From: Deinococcus metalli
GTDB lineage: Bacteria; Deinococcota; Deinococci; Deinococcales; Deinococcaceae
DNA length: 64,000 nt
Direction: 5' to 3'
Assembly: GCF_014201805.1 (NCBI RefSeq)
Contig: NZ_JACHFK010000016.1
Location: 1-64,000, forward strand
The translations under genes were made by a program, and so were the position numbers. The notes below the pieces were generated by a model that saw only the letters and a list, made by a program, of their open reading frames with translations, was not told the origin of the DNA and did not search any database. This document shows, piece by piece, positions 9,875-22,031 of this stretch. The number at the start of each line of letters is the position of its first letter. Positions within the stretch are counted from its first letter, which is position 1.

Positions 9875-11192
9875 AGTCGCCATTGTCGGCCGACCCAACG
9901 TCGGCAAGTCCAGCCTGTTTAACCGCCTGATCGGCCGCCGCGACGCGGTCGTGGCCGACTTCCCCGGCGTGACCCGCGACGCCAAGGAAGGACTGATGCT
10001 GCACCACAACCACCGCATCACCCTGATCGACACCGGCGGGCTGTGGAGCGGGGACGAGTGGGAGCAGGCCATCCGCGAGAAGGCCGAGTGGGCCATGGAG
10101 GGCGCGCAGGCCGTGATGTTCGTCCTCGATCCGCGCGAGGGTCTGTCGGCCGCCGACTACGAGGTGGCCGAGTGGCTGCGCCGCCTGGGCAAGCCCGTGA
10201 TCGTCGTGGCGAACAAGATCGACAGCCCCAAGCACGACGTGTATATGGCCGAACTGTGGGGCCTGGGCTTCGGTGACCCGGTGCCGGTCAGCGCGGAGCA
10301 CGCGCGCGGCCTGGACGACCTGCTCGACCGCGTGATGGAGCACCTGCCCGAGGACGACGAGGACGTGCCGGAAGTCGCGCCGATCCGCATCTCGCTGATC
10401 GGGCGGCCGAACGTGGGCAAGTCCAGCCTGCTGAACGCGATCACGCAGTCTGACCGCGCCATCGTGGCGGACCAGCCCGGGACCACCCGCGACTCGCTGG
10501 ACGTCGAGTGGGATTACGGCGGGCAGCGCTTCGTGCTGGTGGACACCGCGGGGATCCGCAAGAAGCCCGACACGGCCATCGAGGACTACGCCATCCAGCG
10601 CTCGCAGGCCGCGATTGCGCGCAGCGACCTGATCTGGCTGGTCGTGAACGCCACGGAACTCGGCGACCACGAGCTGAAGCTCGCCAACCTGGCGTACGAC
10701 AGCGGCAAGCCCGTGATCGTGGTGGTGAACAAGTGGGACCTGGTGCCCGACGAGGATCTGAAGCGCACCGAGAAGGACCTGAACCAGAAGCTCCACCACA
10801 TCTCTTACGCGCCGCGCGTGTACACCAGCGCGATCAACGACTACGGCATCCATGAGATGCTGGCCGAGGCCATGAAACTCCACGAGAAGTGGCAGGGCCG
10901 CGTGCCCACCAGCGAACTCAACCGCTGGCTGGAGGTGTGGCAGATGCGCCAAGCGGTGCCGAACTTCCACGGCAAGAAGCTGAAGATGTACTTCATGACG
11001 CAGGTGGAGACCGCGCCGCCGACGTTCGCGATCTTCTGCAACCGCGCCGACTTCGTCACGCGGGCCTACGAGGGCTTCCTTCAGAACCGCATCCGCGAGG
11101 ATCTGGATCTGGCCGGCATTCCCGTGCGCCTGAAGTGGAAGGAGAAGGGGCCGTATAAGCGCGGCCAGAAGGGCGAGGACGCGGACGCCTGA
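9867..11192 (+). CDS. der: Ribosome biogenesis GTPase Der (EngA)
   Basis: Essential double-GTPase that helps assemble the 50S subunit. The 441 residues hold two G domains, each with an intact P-loop (GRPNVGKSSLFNR at about 8 and GRPNVGKSSLLNA at about 178), switch motifs DTGG and DTAG, and NKID/NKWD base-recognition motifs. A C-terminal KH-like domain (from about 350) ends in a basic tail (KWKEKGPYKRGQKG). The length is normal. The start ATG 9867 has GGAGG 6 bases upstream. A leader ORF with its own strong ribosome binding site overlaps the start. A GC hairpin follows the gene. Confidence 0.97.
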   Translation: MHKVAIVGRPNVGKSSLFNRLIGRRDAVVADFPGVTRDAKEGLMLHHNHRITLIDTGGLWSGDEWEQAIREKAEWAMEGAQAVMFVLDPREGLSAADYEVAEWLRRLGKPVIVVANKIDSPKHDVYMAELWGLGFGDPVPVSAEHARGLDDLLDRVMEHLPEDDEDVPEVAPIRISLIGRPNVGKSSLLNAITQSDRAIVADQPGTTRDSLDVEWDYGGQRFVLVDTAGIRKKPDTAIEDYAIQRSQAAIARSDLIWLVVNATELGDHELKLANLAYDSGKPVIVVVNKWDLVPDEDLKRTEKDLNQKLHHISYAPRVYTSAINDYGIHEMLAEAMKLHEKWQGRVPTSELNRWLEVWQMRQAVPNFHGKKLKMYFMTQVETAPPTFAIFCNRADFVTRAYEGFLQNRIREDLDLAGIPVRLKWKEKGPYKRGQKGEDADA

Positions 11193-11205
11193 CGGTAACC
11201 GGCCG

Positions 11206-11234
11206 GCGGCGGGTCTCCACACGGGGCCCGCCGC
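11206..11234 (+). terminator. Terminator after der
   Basis: 8-bp GCGGCGGG/CCCGCCGC stem (11206-11213, 11227-11234) with a short T-containing tail (TTCGTGTTG), 14 bases past the der stop. Confidence 0.6.
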
Positions 11235-11346
11235 TTCGTGTTGCTCGACGGGTGTCACAGCGGTGCTCCGTTCCGCCTCCGGGCCAAATGCCGCCCATCA
11301 CCTCCACGGAGGCGGCTGTCTATGGCGGTCACTCGCTCTGCTCGCC

Positions 11347-11383
11347 CCACATCAGGTGAAGGGAAACCCTTCACCTGATGTGG
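11347..11383. terminator. Perfect 17-bp hairpin after the LysR gene
   Basis: 17-bp inverted repeat (11347-11363, 11367-11383) with a loop of only AAA, 9 bases beyond the stop of the minus-strand LysR gene. No T-run follows. Probably a terminator or 3'-end stabiliser. Confidence 0.55.
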
Positions 11384-11392
11384 TTACCGCTG

Positions 11393-12283
<891 letters not shown>

Positions 12284-12319
12284 GGGTGCGTCCACGGTAG
12301 CAGGGGCGGGGGAGCCGCG

Positions 12320-12325
12320 TAGGAT
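12320..12325 (+). promoter_or_regulatory. Leaderless -10 box of the EamA gene
   Basis: TAGGAT, 7 bases before GTG 12333. It favours the GTG over the in-frame ATG at 12324, which overlaps the box itself. Confidence 0.5.
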
Positions 12326-12332
12326 GGCGGGC

Positions 12333-13250
12333 GTGCTCACCCGGAACGCCGCCCCGCCCGCCGTGACCCCGACCGTGCTGGCCGCGCTGGCCGTGGTGTA
12401 CGTGGTGTGGGGCAGCACGTACTACGCCATCAAGGTCGCCATCGGCAGCCTGCCGCCGCTGGGCATGCTGGGCCTGCGCTTTCTGCTGGCGGGCGCGCTG
12501 CTGTACGGCGTACTGCGGGTGCGCGGCATGGCCGGCCCCACCCTGCGGCAGTGGGGACGCTGCGCCGTGATCGGCACCCTGCTGCTGGGCGGCGGCACCG
12601 GCTTCGTGACCCTGGCCGAGCGGGACGCGAGTTCCAGCGTGGCCGCCCTGATGATCGCGGTATCGCCGCTGTTCGCGGCGGTGTTCGCCACGCTGTGGGG
12701 CGAGAAGACTGGCCGGCGCGAGTGGCTGGGCATCGGTGTGGGCCTGCTGGGCATCGTGCTGCTGAACCTGGGTGAGCTGCGGGCCACCCCGGGCGCGGCC
12801 GTCCTGCTGGTGCTCGCGCCGCTGTGCTGGACCTTCGGCAGCCAGTGGTCGCGCCACCTGCCGCTGCCCGCCGGCCTGATGAACAGCGCCGCGCAGATGC
12901 TCACGGGCGGCGCGGTGCTGGCCGTCCTGAGCGCCGTCACGGGCGAGCACTGGCGCGTGCCCACGGCGGGCAGCGTGTGGGCGCTGGCGTATCTGGTGGT
13001 GATCGGGGGCGTGCTGGCGTACTCGGCGTACACGTACCTCGTGGCGCACGCGCGCCCGGCGCTGGCGACCAGTTACGCCTACGTGAACCCGGTCGTGGCG
13101 ATCCTGCTGGGCGTGCTGGTCGGGGGCGAACACGTGGGGCCGCTGGGCTGGGCAGCGCTGGGCGTGATCGTGGCTGGAGTGGTGCTGGTCGCGTGGCCGG
13201 TGGGGACTCCGGCACCGGCCGGCCGCCCCCACTCCGGCGCGGCCGACTGA
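12333..13250 (+). CDS. EamA/RhaT-family drug-metabolite transporter (YedA-like)
   Basis: A 305-residue membrane protein with ten predicted helices in two EamA repeats. The first starts at [23 protein letters not shown] and contains [10 protein letters not shown]; the second ends with [21 protein letters not shown], the conserved signature of the family. Members export metabolites or drugs; the substrate cannot be read from sequence. GTG 12333 was chosen because it lies 7 bases from a TAGGAT box; ATG 12324 is inside that box. It sits back to back with a LysR gene that probably senses the substrate or an inducer. Confidence 0.9.
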   Translation: MLTRNAAPPAVTPTVLAALAVVYVVWGSTYYAIKVAIGSLPPLGMLGLRFLLAGALLYGVLRVRGMAGPTLRQWGRCAVIGTLLLGGGTGFVTLAERDASSSVAALMIAVSPLFAAVFATLWGEKTGRREWLGIGVGLLGIVLLNLGELRATPGAAVLLVLAPLCWTFGSQWSRHLPLPAGLMNSAAQMLTGGAVLAVLSAVTGEHWRVPTAGSVWALAYLVVIGGVLAYSAYTYLVAHARPALATSYAYVNPVVAILLGVLVGGEHVGPLGWAALGVIVAGVVLVAWPVGTPAPAGRPHSGAAD

Positions 13251-13285
13251 CCACTAGACGTGGTGAATCGCATGAGGAGACCCTG

Positions 13286-13315
13286 TTGGAAGTGGGCAAT
13301 GCCGGGGCCTAGACT
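13286..13315 (+). promoter_or_regulatory. aceE promoter (leaderless)
   Basis: TTGGAA (13286-13291), 18-bp spacer, TAGACT (13310-13315), then 6 bases to ATG 13322. One of the few leaderless promoters here with a recognisable -35. Confidence 0.65.
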
Positions 13316-13321
13316 GCTTGC

Positions 13322-16051
<2,730 letters not shown>

Positions 16052-16105
16052 CGCGCAGATGTCAACATGTCGGACGGTTTACCCGCCGAACAGATCAACC
16101 CAGCG

Positions 16106-16150
16106 TCTAGACAGTCAGACTCTTAGACCGTCAGACCGTCTCCGAAGGAG
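16106..16150 (+). repeat. GTCAGACC-rich operon spacer, copy 1 (before aceF)
   Basis: Clustered AGTCAGAC, TTAGACCGTCAGACC and GTCTCC units ending in CGAAGGAG. The last 25 or so bases are nearly identical to the sequence before sufB (60678-60706, reversed); a looser relative lies before accC (39842-39919). Confidence 0.6.
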
Positions 16151-16156
16151 AACCAC

Positions 16157-17878
16157 ATGGCCACGGAACTGAAACTGCCCGACGTGGGCGACAACATCGA
16201 GCAGGGAACGGTCGTGACCGTGCTCGTGAAACCCGGCGACACCGTCAAGGCGGGCGACCCGATCATCGAGATCGAGACGGACAAGGCGGTCGTGGAAGTC
16301 CCGGCCGAATCCGGCGGCACGGTGGACGCCGTGAGCGTGAAGGTGGGTGACACCGTGAAGGTCGGCGGCGTGATCGCCACCCTGACGGGTGGCGAGGGCG
16401 GCGGTGCCAGCGCGCCGGCCGCCGCGTCCGGCCCCGTGGACGACGCGGACGTGGGCACCAGCAAGGCCGTCGCGCAGCAGCAGCAGGACGCCCAGAAAGC
16501 GCAGGCCCAGGCTGCGCCCGCCGCCAGCCCGGCTCCGGCCGCCAGCGCGCCCGCGAGCAGCGGCGCGCAGATCACCCTGCCGGACGTAGGCGACAACATC
16601 GAGCAGGGCACCGTCGTGACCGTGCTGGTTGGCGTTGGCGACACCGTCAGCGAGGGCCAGCCCGTCATCGAGATCGAGACGGACAAGGCTGTCGTGGAGG
16701 TGCCGTCGAACGCGGGCGGCACTGTGCAGAGCGTGGCCGTGAAGGTGGGCGACACCGTGAAGGTCGGCGGCGTGATCGCCACCCTGGGCGGGGGCAGCGC
16801 GCCCGCTCCGGCGGCCCCGGCCGCGCCCGCTCCGGCCCAGGCGCCCGCGCCGGCAGCCCCGAGTAGCGCGGCTCCGGCGGCGACGCCCGACACCGCGCCC
16901 ACCCAGGCCCCCGGTGCCCAGCGCCCCTACGACACCCAGACCTTCGACGGCCGCACGGTGGTGCCCGCCGCGCCGAGCGTCCGCCGCCTGGCCCGCGAGA
17001 TCGGCGTGGACATCCACACGGTGCACGGCACCGGCATCGCCGGCCGGATCTCCGAGGAGGACGTGCGCCGCACCGGCGGCACCCCGACCGTGGCCCCGAC
17101 CACGGCGGCGCCCGCGGCCGGTCAGGCCGCTGCTGCACCGGCGGTCGCTGCCGCGCCGCTGCCGAACTTCGAGAAGTGGGGCGCCGTCACCCGCGAGGAC
17201 ATGAGCGGCATCCGCAAGGCGACCGTGCGCTCCATGACCGCCAGCACGCTCATTCCGATGGTCACGCACTTCGACAAGGCCGACGTGACCCAGATGGAGG
17301 AGGTGCGCAGGCGCTTCGGCGCCCGCGTGGAGAAGGCCGGCGGCAAGCTGACCATGACGCACATCCTGATGAAGGTCGTGGCGAACGCCCTGCGCAAGTT
17401 CCCCAAATTCGGCGCGAGCCTCGATCTGGACGCGCAGCAGGTCATCTTCAAGGACTACGTGAACATCGGCGTGGCCGTGGACACGCCCGTGGGCCTGCTG
17501 GTGCCGGTCGTCAAGGACGCCGACCGCAAGAGCATCACGGAACTCGTGCTCGACCTGTCCGAGCTGGCCGCCCGGGCCCGCGACCGCAAGCTCAAGCCCG
17601 ACGAGATGCAGGGCGCGACCTTCACGATCTCGAACCTGGGCGGCATCGGCGGGCACGCCTTCACGCCCATCGTGAACGCGCCGGAAGTCGCCATCCTGGG
17701 CGTGTCGCGCGGCGGCATGGAACCCGTGTGGAACAAGGACAAGGGCGAGTTTGAGCCGCGTAACATGTTGCCCCTGAGCCTCACCTACGACCACCGCCTG
17801 ATCGACGGCGCCGACGCCGCAAGGTTCGTGCGCTTCATCTGCGAGAGCCTGGAAGATCCGTTCCTGATCTCGCTGTAA
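16157..17878 (+). CDS. aceF: Pyruvate dehydrogenase E2, dihydrolipoamide acetyltransferase
   Basis: The core of the PDH complex; it transfers acetyl groups to CoA. It is 573 residues: lipoyl domain 1 (about 1-76, lipoyl Lys43 in ETDKAVVEV), lipoyl domain 2 (about 137-210, Lys177 in the same motif), Ala/Pro linkers, peripheral-subunit-binding domain (about 273-310, [20 protein letters not shown]) and the catalytic domain with the C-terminal HRLIDG motif. The two lipoyl domains are close copies at protein and DNA level. ATG 16157 has AAGGAG 7 bases upstream. It forms an operon with aceE; a hairpin follows. Confidence 0.96.
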   Translation: MATELKLPDVGDNIEQGTVVTVLVKPGDTVKAGDPIIEIETDKAVVEVPAESGGTVDAVSVKVGDTVKVGGVIATLTGGEGGGASAPAAASGPVDDADVGTSKAVAQQQQDAQKAQAQAAPAASPAPAASAPASSGAQITLPDVGDNIEQGTVVTVLVGVGDTVSEGQPVIEIETDKAVVEVPSNAGGTVQSVAVKVGDTVKVGGVIATLGGGSAPAPAAPAAPAPAQAPAPAAPSSAAPAATPDTAPTQAPGAQRPYDTQTFDGRTVVPAAPSVRRLAREIGVDIHTVHGTGIAGRISEEDVRRTGGTPTVAPTTAAPAAGQAAAAPAVAAAPLPNFEKWGAVTREDMSGIRKATVRSMTASTLIPMVTHFDKADVTQMEEVRRRFGARVEKAGGKLTMTHILMKVVANALRKFPKFGASLDLDAQQVIFKDYVNIGVAVDTPVGLLVPVVKDADRKSITELVLDLSELAARARDRKLKPDEMQGATFTISNLGGIGGHAFTPIVNAPEVAILGVSRGGMEPVWNKDKGEFEPRNMLPLSLTYDHRLIDGADAARFVRFICESLEDPFLISL

Positions 17879-17894
17879 GAGCCGAGAGGAGAGA

Positions 17895-17919
17895 AACCCC
17901 CGTCCACGTGGCGGGGGTT
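17895..17919. terminator. Bidirectional terminator between aceF and lepB
   Basis: AACCCCCG/CGGGGGTT stem (17895-17902, 17912-17919) enclosing a nested CCACGTGG. On the minus strand it is followed by TCTCTCC, on the plus strand by GTGG. Confidence 0.65.
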
Positions 17920-17934
17920 GTGGCTTGGGTTCGT

Positions 17935-18642
17935 TCAGGGCAAGAGAAGCCGTGGAGTCCACTGCTCCGTGCCGCTCGTCCCTACGCGCTTCTCGGGGTG
18001 TTCTAGGCCGTCGCAGGCGGGTGTGACGTTTGTGGGCGCGGCCAACGGCCACACGCTGGCGACGGCGCGTCCGGCGATGTCGGCGGTGCTCACCGGACCG
18101 AACACGCGGCTGTCGAGGCTGCCGCCGGGGCTGCGGTTGTCGCCCATCACGAAGTACGTTCCGGCGGGCACGGTGACGGGCAGGGTGTTGGCAAGGTCGC
18201 TGGCCGTGTCGTGGCAGGCCGCGTCCCAGTACGCGGTGGTGCGGGGTTCGTTCAGTGGGCGGCCGTTCACGGTGACGGTGCCGCGCGTGACCTGCACGGT
18301 GTCGCCGGGCAGACCGACGATGCGCTTGACGAGGTACGGGCGGTATGCCCACGGGAGGCTGAGGCCGCGGTACGCGTGCGTCCATTCCTGGGTGGCGGTG
18401 CGGGGTGGTTTGAACACTACGATGTCGCCCCGGTGGTAGGTGCCCACGCCCAGGGTGTGCGCCCAGCCCTCGAGTTTCGGGACGAGGAGTTCCTCGCCGT
18501 GGTGCAGGCCAGGCAGCATGCTGACGCCATCGACGCGCACGGCGGTCGCTCCGAACTGCGTGAACAGCAGCGCGAACGCCAGCGGGGACAGCCACTCGCG
18601 CCACACGCGGGTCAAGCGGCTCGTCGTTTGGGTGGTGGTCAT
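17935..18642 (-). CDS. lepB: Signal peptidase I
   Basis: A 235-residue membrane-anchored Ser/Lys-dyad peptidase that removes signal peptides. One N-terminal membrane segment ([17 protein letters not shown]) precedes box B with catalytic Ser41 ([10 protein letters not shown]). Box D carries the Lys at about 106 ([12 protein letters not shown]) and box E is [19 protein letters not shown]. All catalytic boxes are intact. It is the last gene of a three-gene unit (PadR, HAAS-like, lepB) whose genes overlap by 7 and 4 bases, which is unusual for signal peptidase and suggests PadR-controlled expression. It may be a secondary, regulated peptidase rather than the housekeeping copy. Confidence 0.95.
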   Translation of the reverse strand: MTTTQTTSRLTRVWREWLSPLAFALLFTQFGATAVRVDGVSMLPGLHHGEELLVPKLEGWAHTLGVGTYHRGDIVVFKPPRTATQEWTHAYRGLSLPWAYRPYLVKRIVGLPGDTVQVTRGTVTVNGRPLNEPRTTAYWDAACHDTASDLANTLPVTVPAGTYFVMGDNRSPGGSLDSRVFGPVSTADIAGRAVASVWPLAAPTNVTPACDGLEHPEKRVGTSGTEQWTPRLLLP

Positions 18643-18977
18643 GGCTGCGCCAGATGCTGGGTGGGCGAAGTGGGATGGGTGCCCTGGATGGCGTAGGCGG
18701 CCCCGCCCAGTAGCCCGGCTGCCAGCAACCAGCGCAGCGCCAGCCCCAGCGTGTGAGTGCGCGCAAAGCGCACGGCGGCCGGGATTGCCGGGCCAGCTTG
18801 GCGCAGAGCGGCAGCCCAGGCGTCAGCCTCGGTGAGACCGTTCAGGCGGGCGTCTAGCATGGTCTGGTACAAGTTCCCGTGTAGTTCTGCCCGTACGTGC
18901 CGGGCGGCGGTGGGGGGCAGGAGCAGCGTCACGCGGCGCAGGTAACGCTGCACTTTGGGTGGTGGGGGTGTCACCAC
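18639..18977 (-). CDS. HAAS-like small membrane protein
   Basis: A 112-residue protein. The first 70 residues are helical and amphipathic ([36 protein letters not shown]), resembling the HAAS or permease-prefix modules that are typically encoded next to PadR regulators. A single transmembrane helix ([19 protein letters not shown]) lies near the C terminus. The GTG start 18977 overlaps the padR stop by 7 bases and has GGAG 6 bases upstream; the stop overlaps lepB by 4 (ATGA). In known PadR-HAAS pairs the HAAS protein is thought to interact with the regulator or a partner membrane protein. Here the partner may be the peptidase. Family assignment is tentative. Confidence 0.75.
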   Translation of the reverse strand: MVTPPPPKVQRYLRRVTLLLPPTAARHVRAELHGNLYQTMLDARLNGLTEADAWAAALRQAGPAIPAAVRFARTHTLGLALRWLLAAGLLGGAAYAIQGTHPTSPTQHLAQP

Positions 18978-19288
18978 AGACTCCGTAGGGCCATGTCGAA
19001 GGAGCGGTACGAGTCGCGTTTCCGGGACAGTTCCGCGCGGCCCGCATCGGTCAGGGTGTACGTGCGAACCGGGGGACCACCGCGGGCTGGGGTCATCTCG
19101 GCAGCATGCAGAAACCCGGCCTTCTCCAGGCGGTGCAGGGCCGGGTACAGGCTGCCGGCGTTCAGGGTGATGCTGCCGTCCGTGAGCACACTGACGCGTT
19201 TGGCGATGTCCTGGCCGTAACCGCCCTCGCGTTCCAGGACGCTCAGGAGGATCAGGTCGAGATTGCCCTTGAACAGGTTGGGATCCAT
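18971..19288 (-). CDS. PadR-family transcriptional regulator
   Basis: A 105-residue winged-helix repressor: FKGNLDLILLSVLEREGGYGQDI at the N terminus, LNAGSLYPALHRLEKAGFL for the recognition helix and wing, then a short C-terminal helix for dimerisation (RAELSRKRDSYRSF). It is the short PadR-s2 type. Start ATG 19288 gives the canonical family N terminus (MDPNLFKG); ATG 19300 would add four residues and lies inside the adjacent palindromes. Those palindromes at 19292-19310 are a likely autoregulatory operator. It leads the padR-HAAS-lepB operon. Confidence 0.9.
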   Translation of the reverse strand: MDPNLFKGNLDLILLSVLEREGGYGQDIAKRVSVLTDGSITLNAGSLYPALHRLEKAGFLHAAEMTPARGGPPVRTYTLTDAGRAELSRKRDSYRSFDMALRSLW

Positions 19289-19291
19289 TGC

Positions 19292-19310
19292 TATCAGCAT
19301 CTGATATCAG
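19292..19310. promoter_or_regulatory. Candidate PadR operator
   Basis: Two overlapping perfect palindromes: TATCAG-CAT-CTGATA (19292-19306) and CTGATATCAG (19301-19310), directly before the padR start. The position suggests autorepression. Confidence 0.5.
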
Positions 19311-19443
19311 AATGTGAGCATGATGGGATGGCGGCAGGTAACTGCATCGGCGGGTGCGCCGTCCAGCGTCGGCGGGGTTCTCTGCTGACCAGATGGCGGA
19401 TGTCTGCGCGCCGCGTCGCCGCTACCGTGATGCTGGTGGCATC

Positions 19444-20001
19444 ATGCAGAAGATTCTCAGCCTGTACGCCCGCAACTACGACACGGATCGTCTGGTTCGA
19501 GACGAGGTGGTGTCCGGCTCTGAGTGGGTGCTCGCCGGCGAAGGCGTCGCTACGCGCAAGTGGGACGGCACGAGCTGCCTCGTTCGGGACGGTGAGCTGT
19601 GGAGACGCTACGACGCGAAGAACGGGCGCATGCCTCCCGCCGGGTTCGAAGCGGCGCAGGAGCCAGATCCGGTCACTGGGCATCACCCCGGCTGGGTGCC
19701 CGTCGGGGACGGCCCAGGCGATACCTTTCACCGAGAGGCCTGGGCCAGTGCGGGTGCGGCGCTGCCGGACGGGACGTACGAACTGATCGGCCCGAAAGTG
19801 CAGGGCAATCCGGAAGGCGTCCAGGCCCACCAGCTCGTTCGTCACGGCGCAGAGCGACTGAACGATGTCCCGCGCGACTTCGCCAGCCTGCGTGCCTACC
19901 TGGAAGCGAGGCCAGACATGGAGGGCATCGTGTGGCACCATCCGGACGGCCGAATGGTGAAACTCAAACGCAGGGACTTCTTCGGCAGCACCCGGCGCTG
20001 A
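19444..20001 (+). CDS. Minimal RNA ligase-like nucleotidyltransferase
   Basis: A 185-residue protein carrying the covalent nucleotidyltransferase signatures: motif I RKWDGTS with Lys39 as the predicted adenylated lysine, YELIGP (about 112) as a motif III-like segment, EGIVWH (160-165) as motif IV and MVKLKRRDF (171-179) as motif V. This matches small RNA ligase/T4 Rnl1-like proteins of unknown substrate. There is no OB-fold or accessory C-terminal domain, unlike the better-studied D. radiodurans Rnl5-type ligase. ATG 19444 is preceded by GGTGG; ATG 19354 would add a non-conserved extension. It is divergent from padR. Biological role unknown; RNA repair is an inference. Confidence 0.8.
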   Translation: MQKILSLYARNYDTDRLVRDEVVSGSEWVLAGEGVATRKWDGTSCLVRDGELWRRYDAKNGRMPPAGFEAAQEPDPVTGHHPGWVPVGDGPGDTFHREAWASAGAALPDGTYELIGPKVQGNPEGVQAHQLVRHGAERLNDVPRDFASLRAYLEARPDMEGIVWHHPDGRMVKLKRRDFFGSTRR

Positions 20002-20026
20002 TGCCGGACAGGGCGGCCCCGCTGCT

Positions 20027-20032
20027 TACAAT
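20027..20032 (+). promoter_or_regulatory. Leaderless -10 box of the DinB gene
   Basis: TACAAT, 6 bases before ATG 20039. CGGACA 16 bases upstream is a weak -35. Confidence 0.55.
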
Positions 20033-20038
20033 TCATCC

Positions 20039-20542
20039 ATGAACCAGGATCTCCGGACCCTCTACCCCTGGGTGAAGTTCTCGCGCGAGCGGCTGTTCGC
20101 GTGGGCCGAGGCGCTGCCGGACGGCGTGTACACCCAGGACCACCCGGACTTCGCATACGGCAGCCTGCGGAACGTGCAGGCGCACATCGCCGGCTGTTAC
20201 CTCGTGTGGGTGGGGCGGCGTGGGCTGAACGACACTCCACATCTGGACTCGGCGGCGATCCCGGACGTGGCCGCCATGCGCGAGGTCTTCGCGGGCGTGG
20301 ACGCGGTGATGGAGCGCGCTTTCGGCGCCTTCACCACCCCGGACGAGGAGTTCGACCTGCCCCTGGGGAACGAGGTGCTGCGGGTCACGCAGCGGTGGCT
20401 GGTCATGCATCCCATCACGCACGAGTTCCATCACAAGGGCCAGATGCTCACGATGGGCCGTGTCCTGGGCCACCCCTACCCGGCCGGACCTGACACGGAC
20501 CTGGGCGCGCCGGGCGACGTGACTACTTCCCGTTCCGGGTGA
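20039..20542 (+). CDS. DinB/YfiT-family metal-dependent four-helix protein
   Basis: A 167-residue DinB-like protein. The three metal-binding histidines of the family fit VQAHIAG (about 49) and HPITHEFHHKGQM (about 124-136). DinB-like proteins are expanded in Deinococcus, and many act as thiol-dependent S-transferases; the substrate here is unknown. No -35 or SOS-type box is visible. Translation is probably leaderless. The last 20 bases overlap the 3' end of the small membrane protein gene on the other strand, an antisense overlap of the two stops. Confidence 0.88.
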   Translation: MNQDLRTLYPWVKFSRERLFAWAEALPDGVYTQDHPDFAYGSLRNVQAHIAGCYLVWVGRRGLNDTPHLDSAAIPDVAAMREVFAGVDAVMERAFGAFTTPDEEFDLPLGNEVLRVTQRWLVMHPITHEFHHKGQMLTMGRVLGHPYPAGPDTDLGAPGDVTTSRSG

Positions 20543-20693
20543 GCCGCCACAGCGTCACGCCGTTGGCGACCATCAGCAGCACGCACAGGATCGCCATGGG
20601 CCACTGCTGCTTCTGAACGAAGCGGATGGTCAGGATGCCCCAGCCGCAGACGAGGGCCGTGACCAGCCAGATGCGCCACGCGGGGGCGTTCAA
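20523..20693 (-). CDS. 56-residue two-helix membrane protein
   Basis: A short reading frame that encodes NAPAWRIWLVTALVCG at the start and ends LWRLTRNGK. It contains two hydrophobic helices (about 7-24 and 30-50) separated by RFVQKQQ and a basic C-terminal tail, the pattern of a real small inner-membrane protein. The start is TTG 20693, with GAGG 8 bases upstream; no ATG or GTG is available in frame. A leaderless five-codon frame (MRFPT, ATG 20707, stop 20690-20692) begins 6 bases after a TACGCT box, and its TGA overlaps the TTG, suggesting coupled reinitiation. Function unknown. A frameshift that splits an original ATG start is an alternative explanation. Confidence 0.7.
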   Translation of the reverse strand: MNAPAWRIWLVTALVCGWGILTIRFVQKQQWPMAILCVLLMVANGVTLWRLTRNGK

Positions 20694-20713
20694 GTCGGGA
20701 ACCTCATGCGCCC

Positions 20714-20719
20714 AGCGTA
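20714..20719 (-). promoter_or_regulatory. -10 box for the small membrane protein
   Basis: TACGCT on the minus strand, 6 bases before the ATG (20707) of the five-codon frame. Confidence 0.4.
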
Positions 20720-20748
20720 GCGGCTCCGGGCCCGCACGACCGTGATGC

Positions 20749-21966
20749 TCACTTGCCCACGCTGGAGGCCAGGGCGAGCTTCACGGCCGCCTCGGCGTTC
20801 AGGGTGCCGCTGCCGCAGGTGTGGGTCGGCACGGGGTCGCACTGGCGGTTCGGGAAGGGCGTGGCGCTGCGCGTCAGGTACGAGCGCAGCAGCGCGGGGC
20901 TGAGCTTCGGGCGCACGCTCAGCAGCAGGCTGGCCACGCCCGTCACGTGCGGCGCGGCGAAGCTGGTGCCGTTGGGCGTGCGCTCCCCGCCGGGCCCGCT
21001 GACGCTGCTGGCGACGATGCCGTGGCCGCGTTCCCCGCCGGGCGCGGCGAGGGTGACGGTGCTGCCCCAGTTCGCGTAGTCGGGCCGCGCGCCCTGGGCG
21101 GACACGCTGGTGACGGTCACGACGTTGCGGCAGCCGGCGGGCGAGTAGCCGCGCGCGTCCGTGCCGTCGTTGGCGGCGCCGGCCACGACCAGGGCGCCGC
21201 GGGCGGTCACGGTGTCGATGGCCGCCTGGATGCGCGCGTCGCAGCCGGTCAGCGGAATGAAGTCCGCGTACAGGCTGAGGTTCAGCAGCCGCGCCGGGTT
21301 CGGGTTGGCGGGCACGCCGGGGACGCTGAGGCCGACCGCCCACTTCATGGCGTCCACGAGGTCCTGCGGGGCGATCATGCCGTCGGTGCCGGCCACGCGG
21401 ACGTGCACGATCTTCGCCTGCGGGTTGACGCCGACCATGCCCTGGCCGTCGCGGCCGGCGGCGATGACGTTTGCCACGACCTCCGCGTGGTACGCGAACG
21501 GCCCGAGGCCGGTGGCGTCGGCGTCGCGGCCGTCGCCATCGCCGGAGCGGGCGGGGTCGCTCACGAAGTCGTAGCCGTTCACCACGCGCCCCGCCAGTTC
21601 CGGCGACGCCACGTACCCGGTGTCCAGCACCGCCACCGTCACCGGACCGCCGGGCGCTTTCTCCCACGCCTGCGGCAGCCGGATCACCGGCAGAGGCCAC
21701 TGCCGGGCATACAGCGGATCGCTGGGCACCGATGGTGCGGAGGTCGTGGCCGGCGTGGGCGAGACGGGCTGGAGTTCCGGCGTGGCCGGGGTGGGCGCCA
21801 CAGGCGCAATTTCCGGCCGCGCCGGGGCCGCCAGGGCGGGCGGCAGCGCGGGAATCGGCACGAGCTTGATGGCGTGTGTGGCCGCCGGGAGGGCCGTGCC
21901 CAGCAGCACGCCGGCCAGCAGCAGGGCGCGCGGAAGCCGGCGCCGCGTGGGGGAGAGCGGATCCAT
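20749..21966 (-). CDS. Secreted subtilase (S8) with degenerate His motif
   Basis: A 405-residue exported protease. The signal peptide ([20 protein letters not shown]) is followed by a Pro-rich linker (about 35-85) and the catalytic domain: Asp115 in VAVLDTGY, His160 in [13 protein letters not shown] and Ser335 in [11 protein letters not shown]. The oxyanion Asn is probably in AGAANDGTD. The usual HGTHVAG block is replaced by HAEVVAN: the catalytic His is kept but the second His and the Gly are gone. There is no PA insert and no I9 domain. Four cysteines (GCDAR, AGCRN, RQCDP, HTCGS) suggest extracellular disulfides. It is the second subtilase in the window and is not closely related to the first. 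Confidence 0.9.
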   Translation of the reverse strand: MDPLSPTRRRLPRALLLAGVLLGTALPAATHAIKLVPIPALPPALAAPARPEIAPVAPTPATPELQPVSPTPATTSAPSVPSDPLYARQWPLPVIRLPQAWEKAPGGPVTVAVLDTGYVASPELAGRVVNGYDFVSDPARSGDGDGRDADATGLGPFAYHAEVVANVIAAGRDGQGMVGVNPQAKIVHVRVAGTDGMIAPQDLVDAMKWAVGLSVPGVPANPNPARLLNLSLYADFIPLTGCDARIQAAIDTVTARGALVVAGAANDGTDARGYSPAGCRNVVTVTSVSAQGARPDYANWGSTVTLAAPGGERGHGIVASSVSGPGGERTPNGTSFAAPHVTGVASLLLSVRPKLSPALLRSYLTRSATPFPNRQCDPVPTHTCGSGTLNAEAAVKLALASSVGK

Positions 21967-22019
21967 CGCCCCGCAGTCTGCCGCGCCCGCCTGACGGAGC
22001 TCTGAGGGGCGCTTGCGGA

Positions 22020-22025
22020 TACCAT
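22020..22025 (+). promoter_or_regulatory. Leaderless -10 box of the SDR gene
   Basis: TACCAT, 6 bases before ATG 22032. Confidence 0.5.
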
Positions 22026-22031
22026 CACGTC

